From contig SXSO01000120.1 of the NCBI GenBank assembly GCA_005792205.1, positions 1-5,403 on the forward strand: a DNA stretch of 5,403 bases, given 5' to 3'. This DNA is from Bacteroidota bacterium. GTDB lineage: Bacteria; Bacteroidota; Ignavibacteria; UBA10030; F1-140-MAGs086. Shown here piece by piece: positions 1 to 5,403 of the stretch. A program made the translations under genes and the position numbers. The notes beneath the pieces were generated by a model. It was not told the origin of the DNA and did not search any database. It saw only the letters and a list, made by a program, of their open reading frames with translations. Position 1 is the stretch's first letter; each line of letters opens with the position of its first letter.

Positions 1-301
1 AATCAGAAAGTTTTTCTAACTTTCCAAAACATCCCATTGAAGTTTTTCCAACTAAATTTAAAATTTTATGAGTATCATTAATTAAGTTTACTTTCCAAAA
101 ATAAAATGAACAATGAGATTTGAACGAAGCAAAACTGCACAAAATTCCATTGTATTCGAAATGTGGAAATCCCCATTTAATTGTTTCGAGAACATTTGTA
201 CAAGTTTGATGAATAAGTTTTCTTAAATGATTTAAAATTGGTTTTGCAAAATCATTTGCATTTTTTATGTAATTATCTACACGAATATCTTTCTTACTCA
301 T
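1..301 (-). CDS. DUF1801 / YdeI-like protein, N-terminal part (cut by window edge)
   Basis: One hundred complete codons are visible, from an ATG at 301-299 to the left edge, with no stop; the C-terminal part is missing. The translation begins MSKKDIRVDNYIKNANDFAK. It has the hallmarks of the DUF1801 fold as found in YdeI/OmpD-associated family proteins: the helix PILNHLRKLIHQ (about 21-32), then ETIKWGFPHFEYNGILCSF (39-57), then FKSHCSFYFWK (60-70), and a glycine-rich MGCFGKLEKLSD (89-100). Relatives of this type are about 190-200 residues and carry a C-terminal OmdA-like domain, so roughly half the protein is probably seen. The biochemical role is unknown; B. subtilis YdhG-type members have been called iron chaperones by fold similarity to frataxin, which is weak evidence. 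No signal peptide or membrane segment is seen, so it is probably cytoplasmic. It starts 12 bases after the dnaB stop with no Shine-Dalgarno site, so it is probably the distal gene of the same transcript. I am confident of the family and not of any function. Confidence 0.85.
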   Translation of the reverse strand, partial: MSKKDIRVDNYIKNANDFAKPILNHLRKLIHQTCTNVLETIKWGFPHFEYNGILCSFASFKSHCSFYFWKVNLINDTHKILNLVGKTSMGCFGKLEKLSD

Positions 302-313
302 GTTGCAAATTTT

Positions 314-1732
314 TTAAAAAGGCACATCAACATTTCTTTGTATTGTAGGAATAGTTTGTGCATTATGATAAGCATCATAGTTTGAAAACTTTGCAAATTG
401 TTTTTCAAATTTCAAAACAATTTCTCCAGTTGGTCCATTTCTTTGTTTTGCGATAGTAATTTCAGCAAGTCCTTCTGATGAAATTTCATTTCCTTTTCCA
501 TCGTTCATTGTTTCAATTCTATATGTTTCAGGACGATGAACTAAAATTACAACATCAGCATCTTGTTCAATTGCACCACTTTCTCTCAAATCAGCAAGTT
601 GTGGACGCATTTCTTTTCTTCCAATTGATGCCCGATTTAATTGTGAAAGTGCAACAACAGGAATATCAAGTTCTTTTGCAATTGCTTTAAGCGAACGCGA
701 TATAAATGAAACCTGTTGCTCTCTTGGAAGATTTTCATCTGTTCTAATCAATTGCAAATAATCAACAATTAGCATCCCAATATTGTGTTCAGATTTCAAT
801 CTTCTTGCTTTTGCACGAAGTTCCAAAATAGATAAACTTCCCGTGTCATCAATAAAAATTTTTGTATCACTCAATATTTTTGCAGCTTCACTTAATTTTT
901 TCCATTGTTCAGATTTTATATTTGATTTATTAAATAACGATCTCTGATCAATTTCTGCTTCCGCTGAAAGAAGCCGTATAACAAGTTGTTCAAGTGACAT
1001 TTCAATACTAAATACAGCAATTGATGTTGGATGTTTTTTATGAAGGGCAGAGTTTTTTGAAATTGTCATAGCAAGTGACGTTTTTCCTTGAGAAGGTCGT
1101 CCTGCAATAATAATCAAATCAGAGTTTTTAAATCCTCCAGTTAAATTATCTAAATCCAAAAAACCAGTTGGAACTCCAGTTACAATATCATGAGAGCGAT
1201 GAATTTTATCTAACTTATGCATCACAGCTGAAACTGCACTCTCCATTTGAACAACAGTTTTTTTCATTCTTTTTTCAGAGAGTTGAAAAATATTTCTTTC
1301 AGTTTCATCCAATAAATTCAATGCATCTTCATTATCTTTATATGCTTTTTCAATTGCTTCTGTTGAATTACTAATTATTCCTCGCAAAATTGATTTTTCT
1401 AAAATTATATGGGCATAACTTTCAATGTTTGCAGATGTTGAAACAAAATTTGTCAATTCAGTTAGATAAGAAACACCACCAATTTTTTCAAGTTTAGATT
1501 TTATTTTCAAATTTTCGCTGAGCGTAATATAATCAATTGCGTCTCCTTTTTTGAAAAGTTCCAACATTGATTTACAAATTATTTTATGCGAATCTAAATA
1601 AAATGTAGTTTCGTCAATGATTTCAATTACTTTTGCAATTGCAGTTTTATCTATTAAAATAGCACCTAATATTGCTTTTTCAATTTCAATCGCTTGAGGA
1701 GGAATTTTAGTTGTAATTTTTTTATCAGTCAT
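314..1732 (-). CDS. dnaB: Replicative DNA helicase DnaB
   Basis: This is the hexameric replicative helicase that unwinds DNA at the fork, moving on the lagging-strand template and binding primase (DnaG). The 472 residues match the usual family length of 440-480. The N-terminal helical domain starts at IPPQAIEIEKAILGAIL (10-26) and runs to about 110; a helical linker follows to about 180. The RecA-like C-terminal ATPase begins at VPTGFLDLDNLTGG (187-200). Visible motifs are Walker A AGRPSQGKTS (210-219; K217, T218), catalytic Glu244 in FSIEMS, Walker B LIVDYLQLI (321-329; D324), ALSQLNR (361-367; Q364), the arginine-containing segment LADLRESGAIEQDADVV (379-395), and the lysine/arginine finger region AKQRNGPTGE (428-437). 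The x before GKT is Gln where Met is most common, but the essential residues are intact. No intein is present. The ATG at 1732 overlaps the end of the glycosylase gene by 8 bases, which suggests translational coupling. The protein ends VDVPF. Confidence 0.97.
   Translation of the reverse strand: MTDKKITTKIPPQAIEIEKAILGAILIDKTAIAKVIEIIDETTFYLDSHKIICKSMLELFKKGDAIDYITLSENLKIKSKLEKIGGVSYLTELTNFVSTSANIESYAHIILEKSILRGIISNSTEAIEKAYKDNEDALNLLDETERNIFQLSEKRMKKTVVQMESAVSAVMHKLDKIHRSHDIVTGVPTGFLDLDNLTGGFKNSDLIIIAGRPSQGKTSLAMTISKNSALHKKHPTSIAVFSIEMSLEQLVIRLLSAEAEIDQRSLFNKSNIKSEQWKKLSEAAKILSDTKIFIDDTGSLSILELRAKARRLKSEHNIGMLIVDYLQLIRTDENLPREQQVSFISRSLKAIAKELDIPVVALSQLNRASIGRKEMRPQLADLRESGAIEQDADVVILVHRPETYRIETMNDGKGNEISSEGLAEITIAKQRNGPTGEIVLKFEKQFAKFSNYDAYHNAQTIPTIQRNVDVPF
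1725..1732 (-). promoter_or_regulatory. udg / dnaB 8-base overlap (ATGACTGA)
   Basis: The dnaB ATG (1732-1730) precedes the TGA stop of udg (1727-1725), giving an 8-base overlap. The leader before the ATG is A-rich (AAATTGAAAA) and has no Shine-Dalgarno sequence. Coupled translation of repair glycosylase and helicase is the likely consequence, inferred from the overlap only. Confidence 0.6.
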
Positions 1733-2462
1733 TTTTCAATTTTATTTCACTGTAAAGTGAACGAAGTTTTTTCATATCCTCCCAAGTTGGAATTTTCCAA
1801 TTTGGGTTTCGTAAAAGAGCTGCAGGATGATAAGTAACAATTAAAGGAATATCTTTATATGTATGAATTTTTTCTCTTAATTTTGTAAGTGAGTCGCTTG
1901 TGTTTAAAAGCATTTGAGCTCCAATTCTTCCAAGTGATACAAGAATTTTTGGTTTTATAATTTCAATTTGTTTCCAAAGATATGGAATACAAAGTTCGAC
2001 TTCTGAAAGTTGTGGATCACGATTGTTTGGTGGTCTACATTTGAGTATGTTACAGATATAAATTTCTTCTCGTTTGAATTGAATTGCTTCAAAAATTTTA
2101 TTTAATAATTGCCCCGCTCTTCCAACAAATGGTTCTCCTTGTTCATCTTCATCAGCACCAGGAGCTTCTCCAATAAACATTATATCTGCATTCTCATTTC
2201 CAACACCAAAGACAAATTTTTTTCTTGTTTTGCTTAAACTACATTTTATGCAATCACAGATTAATGTATTTAACTCGTTTAAGCTTTTAGCATTTTTCCA
2301 ATTTTCATTGAAAATTTTTTTTTGTGTATTATTTTTTATTTTCACTTCATTAGTATTTATTTTAGAAAAATAAAAATCAACATTTGTAATTTCATTTTGT
2401 TGTTTCAAAAACTTTTTTAAATCAGAAATCAATTCTGAATATTTTATTTTTATACTATCCAA
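1725..2462 (-). CDS. udg: Uracil-DNA glycosylase, family 4 (4Fe-4S)
   Basis: This enzyme removes uracil from DNA (from cytosine deamination or dUTP incorporation) by cleaving the N-glycosidic bond, starting base excision repair. In the 245-residue product the catalytic core begins near residue 67. Four cysteines in the family spacing would bind the 4Fe-4S cluster: C71-x2-C74, C142 (LKCRPPNNR) and C158 (VELCIPYL). Motif 1 is GEAPGADEDEQGEPFVGRAG (98-117). Motif 2 is TYHPAALLRNP (210-220), with His212. These features define family 4 (TIGR00758-like) rather than the Ung type. The first ~65 residues form a low-complexity, Lys/Asn-rich helical extension, as is common in relatives from Bacteroidota and Chlorobiota. 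The start is TTG at 2462-2460, inside the 3' end of coaBC (13-base overlap). No ATG or GTG serves: the first in-frame ATG encodes residue 95, inside the core. The stop TGA lies inside the dnaB start region. The function is confident; the exact start is less so. Confidence 0.94.
   Translation of the reverse strand: MDSIKIKYSELISDLKKFLKQQNEITNVDFYFSKINTNEVKIKNNTQKKIFNENWKNAKSLNELNTLICDCIKCSLSKTRKKFVFGVGNENADIMFIGEAPGADEDEQGEPFVGRAGQLLNKIFEAIQFKREEIYICNILKCRPPNNRDPQLSEVELCIPYLWKQIEIIKPKILVSLGRIGAQMLLNTSDSLTKLREKIHTYKDIPLIVTYHPAALLRNPNWKIPTWEDMKKLRSLYSEIKLKND
2450..2462 (-). promoter_or_regulatory. coaBC / udg 13-base overlap with TTG start
   Basis: The last four codons of coaBC, including its TAA (2452-2450), overlap the TTG start of the glycosylase (2462-2460) in another frame. 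The arrangement suggests that ribosomes finishing coaBC re-start on udg. No alternative ATG or GTG lies close enough to make a complete glycosylase. Confidence 0.55.
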
Positions 2463-3664
2463 TGTAAAAAATTTTTTGAAATATAATCCAAAATTTCATT
2501 TGCTGTATCAAATTTTGAAAGTGTTCCAATTTTTTTTTCATTTCCAAATTTATCCAAAATAACAATTTTATTTGTGTCTGAATTAAAACCACTATTTTTT
2601 CCCAATTTATTACACACAATCATATCCAATTTTTTTTCTTTTAATTTTTTCCTTCCATTTTGAATTAAGTTTTCTGTTTCCAAAGCAAATCCCACAAGAA
2701 TTTTTTTCCCCTTTTTTTCTCCCAAGAATTTTAAAATATCTTTTGTTTGTTTTAGTTCAATTGAAAGTATATTTGAATGTAAATTTCCTTTTTTGAACTT
2801 ATTATGAAATTTTTTATTTGGTGTAAAATCAGAAACTGCAGCACACATAACGATAATATCACTATTTCTATAATTTTTTTTCACATGTTCAAACATTTCA
2901 TTTGCACTTGTGATATCAATTCTGTTTATATTTTTAGGAGTATCAAGTTTTACGGGACCAGAAACTAAATTTACATTTCCGCCTCTTAAAGCGAAAGCAT
3001 TTGCAATCGCAAATCCCATTTTTCCAGACGAAAAATTTCCAATAAATCTAACAGCATCAATTTTTTCATAAGTTGGACCTGCTGTTACAAGTATATTTTT
3101 GTTTTTAAAATCTTGATGATTTTTTGATAAAACTTTTTCAACAAATTGTTTTATCTCATAAATTTCAGGAAGCCGTCCAATTCCATATAAACCACTTGCA
3201 AGTTCTCCTTCATTTGGTGGAAGAATAAAATATCCTCGTTCTTTCAAAATTGAAATATTTTGTTGAACAGATTTATTCAACCACATTTCTTTATCCATAC
3301 TTGGACAAATAATTAAAGGTGCTCGTAAAGACAAAACAAGAATTGAAACAGGATCATCAGCAATTCCATTTACAATTTTTGCAATCAAATCAGCAGTAGC
3401 AGGAGCAATCAACATTATATCACACCATTCTGCTAAATTTATATGCCAAGTTGATGCTTTTGAATTTTTAAACTCAAAAATATTTGTTACAACTTCATTT
3501 TGAGAAAGGACAGAAAGGGAATAGGGAGTTACAAATTCTTTTGCCGCATTTGTTATAGCAATTTTTACTTCAAAATTTGATTTAATAAATTCCCTTACAA
3601 GAAGCGGTGCTTTTACTGCTGCAATTCCACCACTTATTCCAAGTAGAATTTTTTTTTTCAACAC
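2450..3664 (-). CDS. coaBC: CoaBC: phosphopantothenoylcysteine decarboxylase / phosphopantothenate-cysteine ligase
   Basis: This bifunctional cytoplasmic enzyme of coenzyme A synthesis ligates 4'-phosphopantothenate to cysteine using CTP (CoaB, C-terminal) and decarboxylates the product to 4'-phosphopantetheine using FMN (CoaC, N-terminal). The length of 404 residues is normal. CoaC half (1-180): GISGGIAAVKA flavin-binding start (9-19), H74 in TWHINL (E. coli His75), APATADLIAK (87-96), PSMDKEMW (121-128, with Asp124 where E. coli has Asn125), and the flap GELASGLYGIGR (153-164). In that flap Ser157 occupies the place of E. coli catalytic Cys158. CoaB half (190-404): VTAGPTYEKIDAVRFIGNFS (193-212) with N210, SSGKMG (212-217), AAVSDF (275-280), and K289; N210 and K289 coincide with the E. 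coli catalytic residues. The start is GTG (3664-3662) or the next codon TTG (3661-3659); there is no nearby ATG and no Shine-Dalgarno site. It begins 15 bases after the rpoZ stop and overlaps the glycosylase start by 13 bases. Confidence 0.95.
   Translation of the reverse strand: MLKKKILLGISGGIAAVKAPLLVREFIKSNFEVKIAITNAAKEFVTPYSLSVLSQNEVVTNIFEFKNSKASTWHINLAEWCDIMLIAPATADLIAKIVNGIADDPVSILVLSLRAPLIICPSMDKEMWLNKSVQQNISILKERGYFILPPNEGELASGLYGIGRLPEIYEIKQFVEKVLSKNHQDFKNKNILVTAGPTYEKIDAVRFIGNFSSGKMGFAIANAFALRGGNVNLVSGPVKLDTPKNINRIDITSANEMFEHVKKNYRNSDIIVMCAAVSDFTPNKKFHNKFKKGNLHSNILSIELKQTKDILKFLGEKKGKKILVGFALETENLIQNGRKKLKEKKLDMIVCNKLGKNSGFNSDTNKIVILDKFGNEKKIGTLSKFDTANEILDYISKNFLHWIV
3649..3658 (-). 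repeat. A10 homopolymer at codons 3-6 of coaBC
   Basis: Ten T on the plus strand, so ten A in the mRNA, immediately follow the GTG TTG start of coaBC and encode Lys-Lys-Lys and the first base of Ile. Tracts of this length are known hot spots for polymerase slippage and for replication indels. Here the frame is intact. Whether slippage happens is not visible in the sequence. Confidence 0.6.
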
Positions 3665-3679
3665 GGCAATAATAAATTA

Positions 3680-3982
3680 TTAGTTTTCTTCTCTATAGAC
3701 ATATGTTATATCGTCATGAAGCAAATTTTCAATTGCTTGATCAGTTGATTTTTTTCTTTTTTCAAATTCTTTACTTAATTTGATTTGATCAGGATTTATA
3801 GGAAGTTCCAAAGAAATAGTATCTTCTTTTATTTTTGAATTGACAATTTCAGTTCTTTGATTGTATTCAATTTTAGTTTCTTCACTTATTTGTTTTGCAT
3901 TTTTAGAGAGAACTACAACCGCTTCATATACATTTGCAGTGCGGTTTTCGAGCTCATTGATTTCGATAGGTTTTATTGCCAT
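3680..3982 (-). CDS. rpoZ: DNA-directed RNA polymerase omega subunit
   Basis: This is the small subunit that wraps the C-terminal part of beta-prime, helps assemble RNA polymerase and in many bacteria forms part of a ppGpp-binding site. It is 100 residues long, within the 70-110 range of the family. The recognisable core is ENRTANVYEAVVVLSKNAKQ (12-31), corresponding to the family's N-R/V-[FY]-E-A-V...K-R-A-R-Q segment; Asn28 and Lys30 replace the usual Arg residues there. The C-terminal part, with KLSKEFEKRKKSTDQAIENL (68-87), resembles the Bacteroidota/Chlorobiota-type omega tail rather than the E. coli tail. Its place between gmk and coaBC is the classic position of rpoZ and strengthens the assignment. 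The start is the ATG at 3982-3980, four bases after the gmk stop; the leader is A-rich with no Shine-Dalgarno site. Such small divergent proteins are easy to miss, but sequence and synteny agree. Confidence 0.9.
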   Translation of the reverse strand: MAIKPIEINELENRTANVYEAVVVLSKNAKQISEETKIEYNQRTEIVNSKIKEDTISLELPINPDQIKLSKEFEKRKKSTDQAIENLLHDDITYVYREEN

Positions 3983-3986
3983 TTTA

Positions 3987-4547
3987 TTATTTGTTTTTAT
4001 TTGATAAAATTATTTGATTTACTTCTGCAATTGCTTGTGAAAGGTTTTCGTTTTTTATTATAAAATTAAACTCTTTTATTTTATTCATTTCTTCCGGAAA
4101 TCGTTCCAATCTTTTTTTTATTTTTTCTTGAGATTCTGTTTTTCTTTTTAATAATCTTTCTTTCAGAATTTCTATGTTTGGTGGTACAATGAAAATCAAG
4201 ATAGAATCATTTGGATAATTTTTTTTGATAGACAAAGCTCCATTTACATCAATATCAAAAACCATATTTAGATTTTTTGATAGTGCATTTTCAATTTCTC
4301 TTTTCGAAGTTCCATAATATTCACCATAAATAATTTCATATTCTGCGAATTCATTATTTTCAATTTTTTTTTTGAATTTTTCCGTTGTCAAAAAAAAGTA
4401 ATCTTTTCCATTTGTTTCATTATTTCGTTTCTCTCTTGTTGTTGCAGATATTGAAAATATCAAATTTGGATTTTTTTCTAAAACTGCTTTTACTATTGTG
4501 GTTTTTCCACTTCCACTTGGTGCAGAAACTACAAATAATTTAGCCAT
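3987..4547 (-). CDS. gmk: Guanylate kinase
   Basis: This enzyme phosphorylates GMP (and dGMP) to GDP with ATP, in the cytoplasm, in the GTP/dGTP supply and recycling pathway. At 186 residues it is slightly shorter than the usual 190-207 because of a short C-terminus. The P-loop is SAPSGSGKTT (8-17; K15). The GMP-binding part includes SISATTREKR (32-41; S34, R38, R41), KDYFFL (48-53), EFAEYEIIYGEYYGTSK (66-82) with the family's Glu and Tyr contacts, and FDIDVNGA (97-104). The lid region has RLLKRKTESQEKIKKRLERF (131-150) with the arginines that close over ATP. The ATG directly abuts the yicC stop (TAAATG, no spacing), which implies coupled translation; rpoZ follows after 4 bases. Codons 59-62 contain an A10 tract (4364-4373) without a frame break. 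The assignment is secure. Confidence 0.96.
   Translation of the reverse strand: MAKLFVVSAPSGSGKTTIVKAVLEKNPNLIFSISATTREKRNNETNGKDYFFLTTEKFKKKIENNEFAEYEIIYGEYYGTSKREIENALSKNLNMVFDIDVNGALSIKKNYPNDSILIFIVPPNIEILKERLLKRKTESQEKIKKRLERFPEEMNKIKEFNFIIKNENLSQAIAEVNQIILSNKNK
4364..4373 (-). repeat. A10 homopolymer inside gmk
   Basis: Ten A in the mRNA encode Lys59-Lys60-Lys61 and the first base of Ile62 of guanylate kinase. The reading frame is intact. It is the second ten-base A tract in the window; several A8-A9 tracts also occur (for example 2315-2323 in udg, 2530-2538 in coaBC and 5207-5215 in yicC). Confidence 0.6.
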
Positions 4548-4550
4548 TTA
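4545..4550 (-). promoter_or_regulatory. yicC stop / gmk start junction (TAAATG)
   Basis: The TAA stop of yicC (4550-4548) is followed at once by the ATG of gmk (4547-4545). The upstream mRNA reads AAATGTTGAATAA before the ATG, with no Shine-Dalgarno sequence. A zero-spacing junction of this type is typical of termination-reinitiation coupling, so gmk output probably depends on translation of yicC. The coupling is inferred; the junction is seen. Confidence 0.6.
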
Positions 4551-5403
4551 TTCAACATTTTGTAATTGTTCACGAATTTTTTCCAACTCTTCTTTTATCT
4601 TTATTGAAAGATGTATAATTGCTGTATTATTTGTTTTTGATGCAATTGTGTTTGATTCTCTGTTTATTTCTTGTAAAATAAAATTTAGTGGTTTTCCAGA
4701 AGAAATTTGACTTTCTAAATTTTCAGTAAATAATTTTAAATGACTTTTCAATCTAATACATTCTTCTGTTATATCAAATTTTTCTGTTAAAATTGCAATT
4801 TCAAGTTCCAATCTATTTTCATCTAAAATTTTTTTATCAGAAAGAAGTTCATTTATTTTTTTTGTAAATTCTTCTTTGAAATTCGGAAGTAAATCAATTG
4901 CAAGATTTTCTATTTCGTTTGTAATTTTTTTTATTTCATTTATTCTACTTGAAATATCTTTTTGAAGTTCACTTCCTTCCTTCATTTTAAATTCGTAAAG
5001 TTGATTTATAGATTTATCTACTGTATCAGCAATTATACTCCACTCATATTCATTTATTTCAATTGAAGTTTCAGAAAACAAGTTTGGGAATTTTAAAATA
5101 TGTTCCAAAGATATATTTTCATTGAAATTTAAAATATGATTTACTTTCTCAATTTTTTTTACAAGAGTCAGAAGTGAAGTTTCATCAATTAAAATATCAT
5201 CTAAAGTTTTTTTTTCAATTTTTAAAAATAAATTTATTTTCCCACGAGTAATTTTATTTTTTATAATTTCTCTTATTTCGTTTTCCTTTTGAGAAAGATA
5301 ATTAGGGATCTTAATATTTATATCCAAAAAACGGCTGTTTACACTTTTTATTTCAGAACTAACATTTAGGTTTTGATTTGAAAATTCAGCGTAACCATAC
5401 CCC
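4548..5403 (-). CDS. yicC: YicC/YloC family endoribonuclease (start codon off the right edge)
   Basis: YicC-family proteins are metal-dependent, oligomeric endoribonucleases; in E. coli YicC has been linked to small-RNA turnover. The open frame continues to the right edge and 284 residues are visible, beginning GYGYAEFSNQNLNVSS, which matches the family's N-terminal SMTGfG-A-F segment. Only about five or six residues and the start codon are therefore missing, giving about 290 residues, the normal length. The N-terminal domain shows EIKSVNSRFLDINIKIP (17-33) and KITRGKINLFLKI (about 57-69). The C-terminal domain ends with the signature EINRESNTIASK (245-256) and the terminal helix IKEELEKIREQLQNVE (269-284). 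A TTG at 5327-5325 could be mistaken for the start, but it encodes the Leu of the conserved SRFLDI motif and is internal. yicC is the first visible gene of the run, and its stop abuts the gmk start. Confidence 0.94.
   Translation of the reverse strand, partial: GYGYAEFSNQNLNVSSEIKSVNSRFLDINIKIPNYLSQKENEIREIIKNKITRGKINLFLKIEKKTLDDILIDETSLLTLVKKIEKVNHILNFNENISLEHILKFPNLFSETSIEINEYEWSIIADTVDKSINQLYEFKMKEGSELQKDISSRINEIKKITNEIENLAIDLLPNFKEEFTKKINELLSDKKILDENRLELEIAILTEKFDITEECIRLKSHLKLFTENLESQISSGKPLNFILQEINRESNTIASKTNNTAIIHLSIKIKEELEKIREQLQNVE

Noticed and set aside
478..690. Plus-strand open frame of about 70 codons
   Set aside because: It lies opposite the conserved C-terminal part of dnaB and its product is a Gln/Leu/Phe-rich low-complexity string, the expected antisense shadow of an A-rich gene.
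1168..1374. Plus-strand open frame of about 68 codons
   Set aside because: It is antisense to the dnaB linker and start of the ATPase domain, with low-complexity content and no family resemblance.
2690..2720. T-rich run (T8 C4 T7) that might look like a terminator tail
   Set aside because: There is no GC-rich stem next to it and it encodes the Lys-rich EKKGKK segment in the middle of the CoaB domain.
3665..3679. Possible promoter or terminator between rpoZ and coaBC
   Set aside because: Only 15 AT-rich bases are present, with no inverted repeat; AT-rich hexamers resembling -10 boxes occur all over the window and carry no weight.
3857..4063. Plus-strand open frame of about 68 codons, hydrophobic, could suggest a small membrane protein
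   Set aside because: The hydrophobic Phe/Ile/Leu run is what antisense reading of Lys/Glu/Asn-rich rpoZ and the gmk end gives; no independent start signal is present.
4498..4710. Plus-strand open frame of about 70 codons
   Set aside because: It is antisense to the gmk P-loop and the conserved yicC C-terminus, both clearly coding on the minus strand.
1..5403. Mobile element, phage, CRISPR, defence system or RNA gene
   Set aside because: No direct or inverted repeats of useful length, no transposase or integrase, no spaced repeats and no tRNA/rRNA-like GC-rich structure were seen; all bases but a few are accounted for by conserved core genes.

Overview
The window is a compact, one-directional run of seven housekeeping-type genes, all on the minus strand, so transcription runs from the right edge to the left edge. 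In transcription order they are: yicC (endoribonuclease, start codon just off the right edge), gmk (guanylate kinase), rpoZ (RNA polymerase omega), coaBC (coenzyme A synthesis), a family-4 iron-sulfur uracil-DNA glycosylase, dnaB (replicative helicase) and the first 100 codons of a DUF1801/YdeI-like protein that runs off the left edge. There is no intergenic stretch longer than 15 bases. Neighbouring genes abut (yicC/gmk), overlap (coaBC/udg by 13 bases, udg/dnaB by 8) or are separated by 4, 15 and 12 bases. I see no terminator or convincing promoter inside the window, so the simplest reading is a single operon with translational coupling.

Organism: the DNA is very AT-rich (about 27-30% G+C by eye), with A/T-ending codons and A-rich coding strands. 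None of the visible start codons has a recognisable Shine-Dalgarno sequence; starts are preceded by A/T-rich leaders. Together with protein details (Gmk P-loop SAPSGSGKTT; omega with NVYEAVVVLSK; CoaBC with PSMD and GELASGL), this points to a free-living-type bacterium of the Bacteroidota/Chlorobiota group, possibly Ignavibacteria-like. This is an inference from memory of family sequences, not a search. An AT-rich Firmicute is less likely because strong Shine-Dalgarno sites are absent.

Layout: 4548-5403 yicC; 3987-4547 gmk; 3680-3982 rpoZ; 2450-3664 coaBC; 1725-2462 udg; 314-1732 dnaB; 1-301 DUF1801/YdeI-like. The yicC-gmk-rpoZ-coaBC core is a widely conserved bacterial gene order that links RNA turnover, GMP phosphorylation, transcription and CoA synthesis. 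In Firmicutes priA usually follows it; here a uracil-DNA glycosylase and dnaB do, so a replication/repair module is still attached but with different members.

I found no mobile element, CRISPR array, RNA gene or anything that looks like a new defence or biosynthetic system. The points most worth a second look are a serine in place of the catalytic cysteine of the CoaC half of CoaBC, the forced TTG start of the glycosylase inside coaBC, the absence of Shine-Dalgarno sites, and ten-base A tracts near the start of coaBC and inside gmk.
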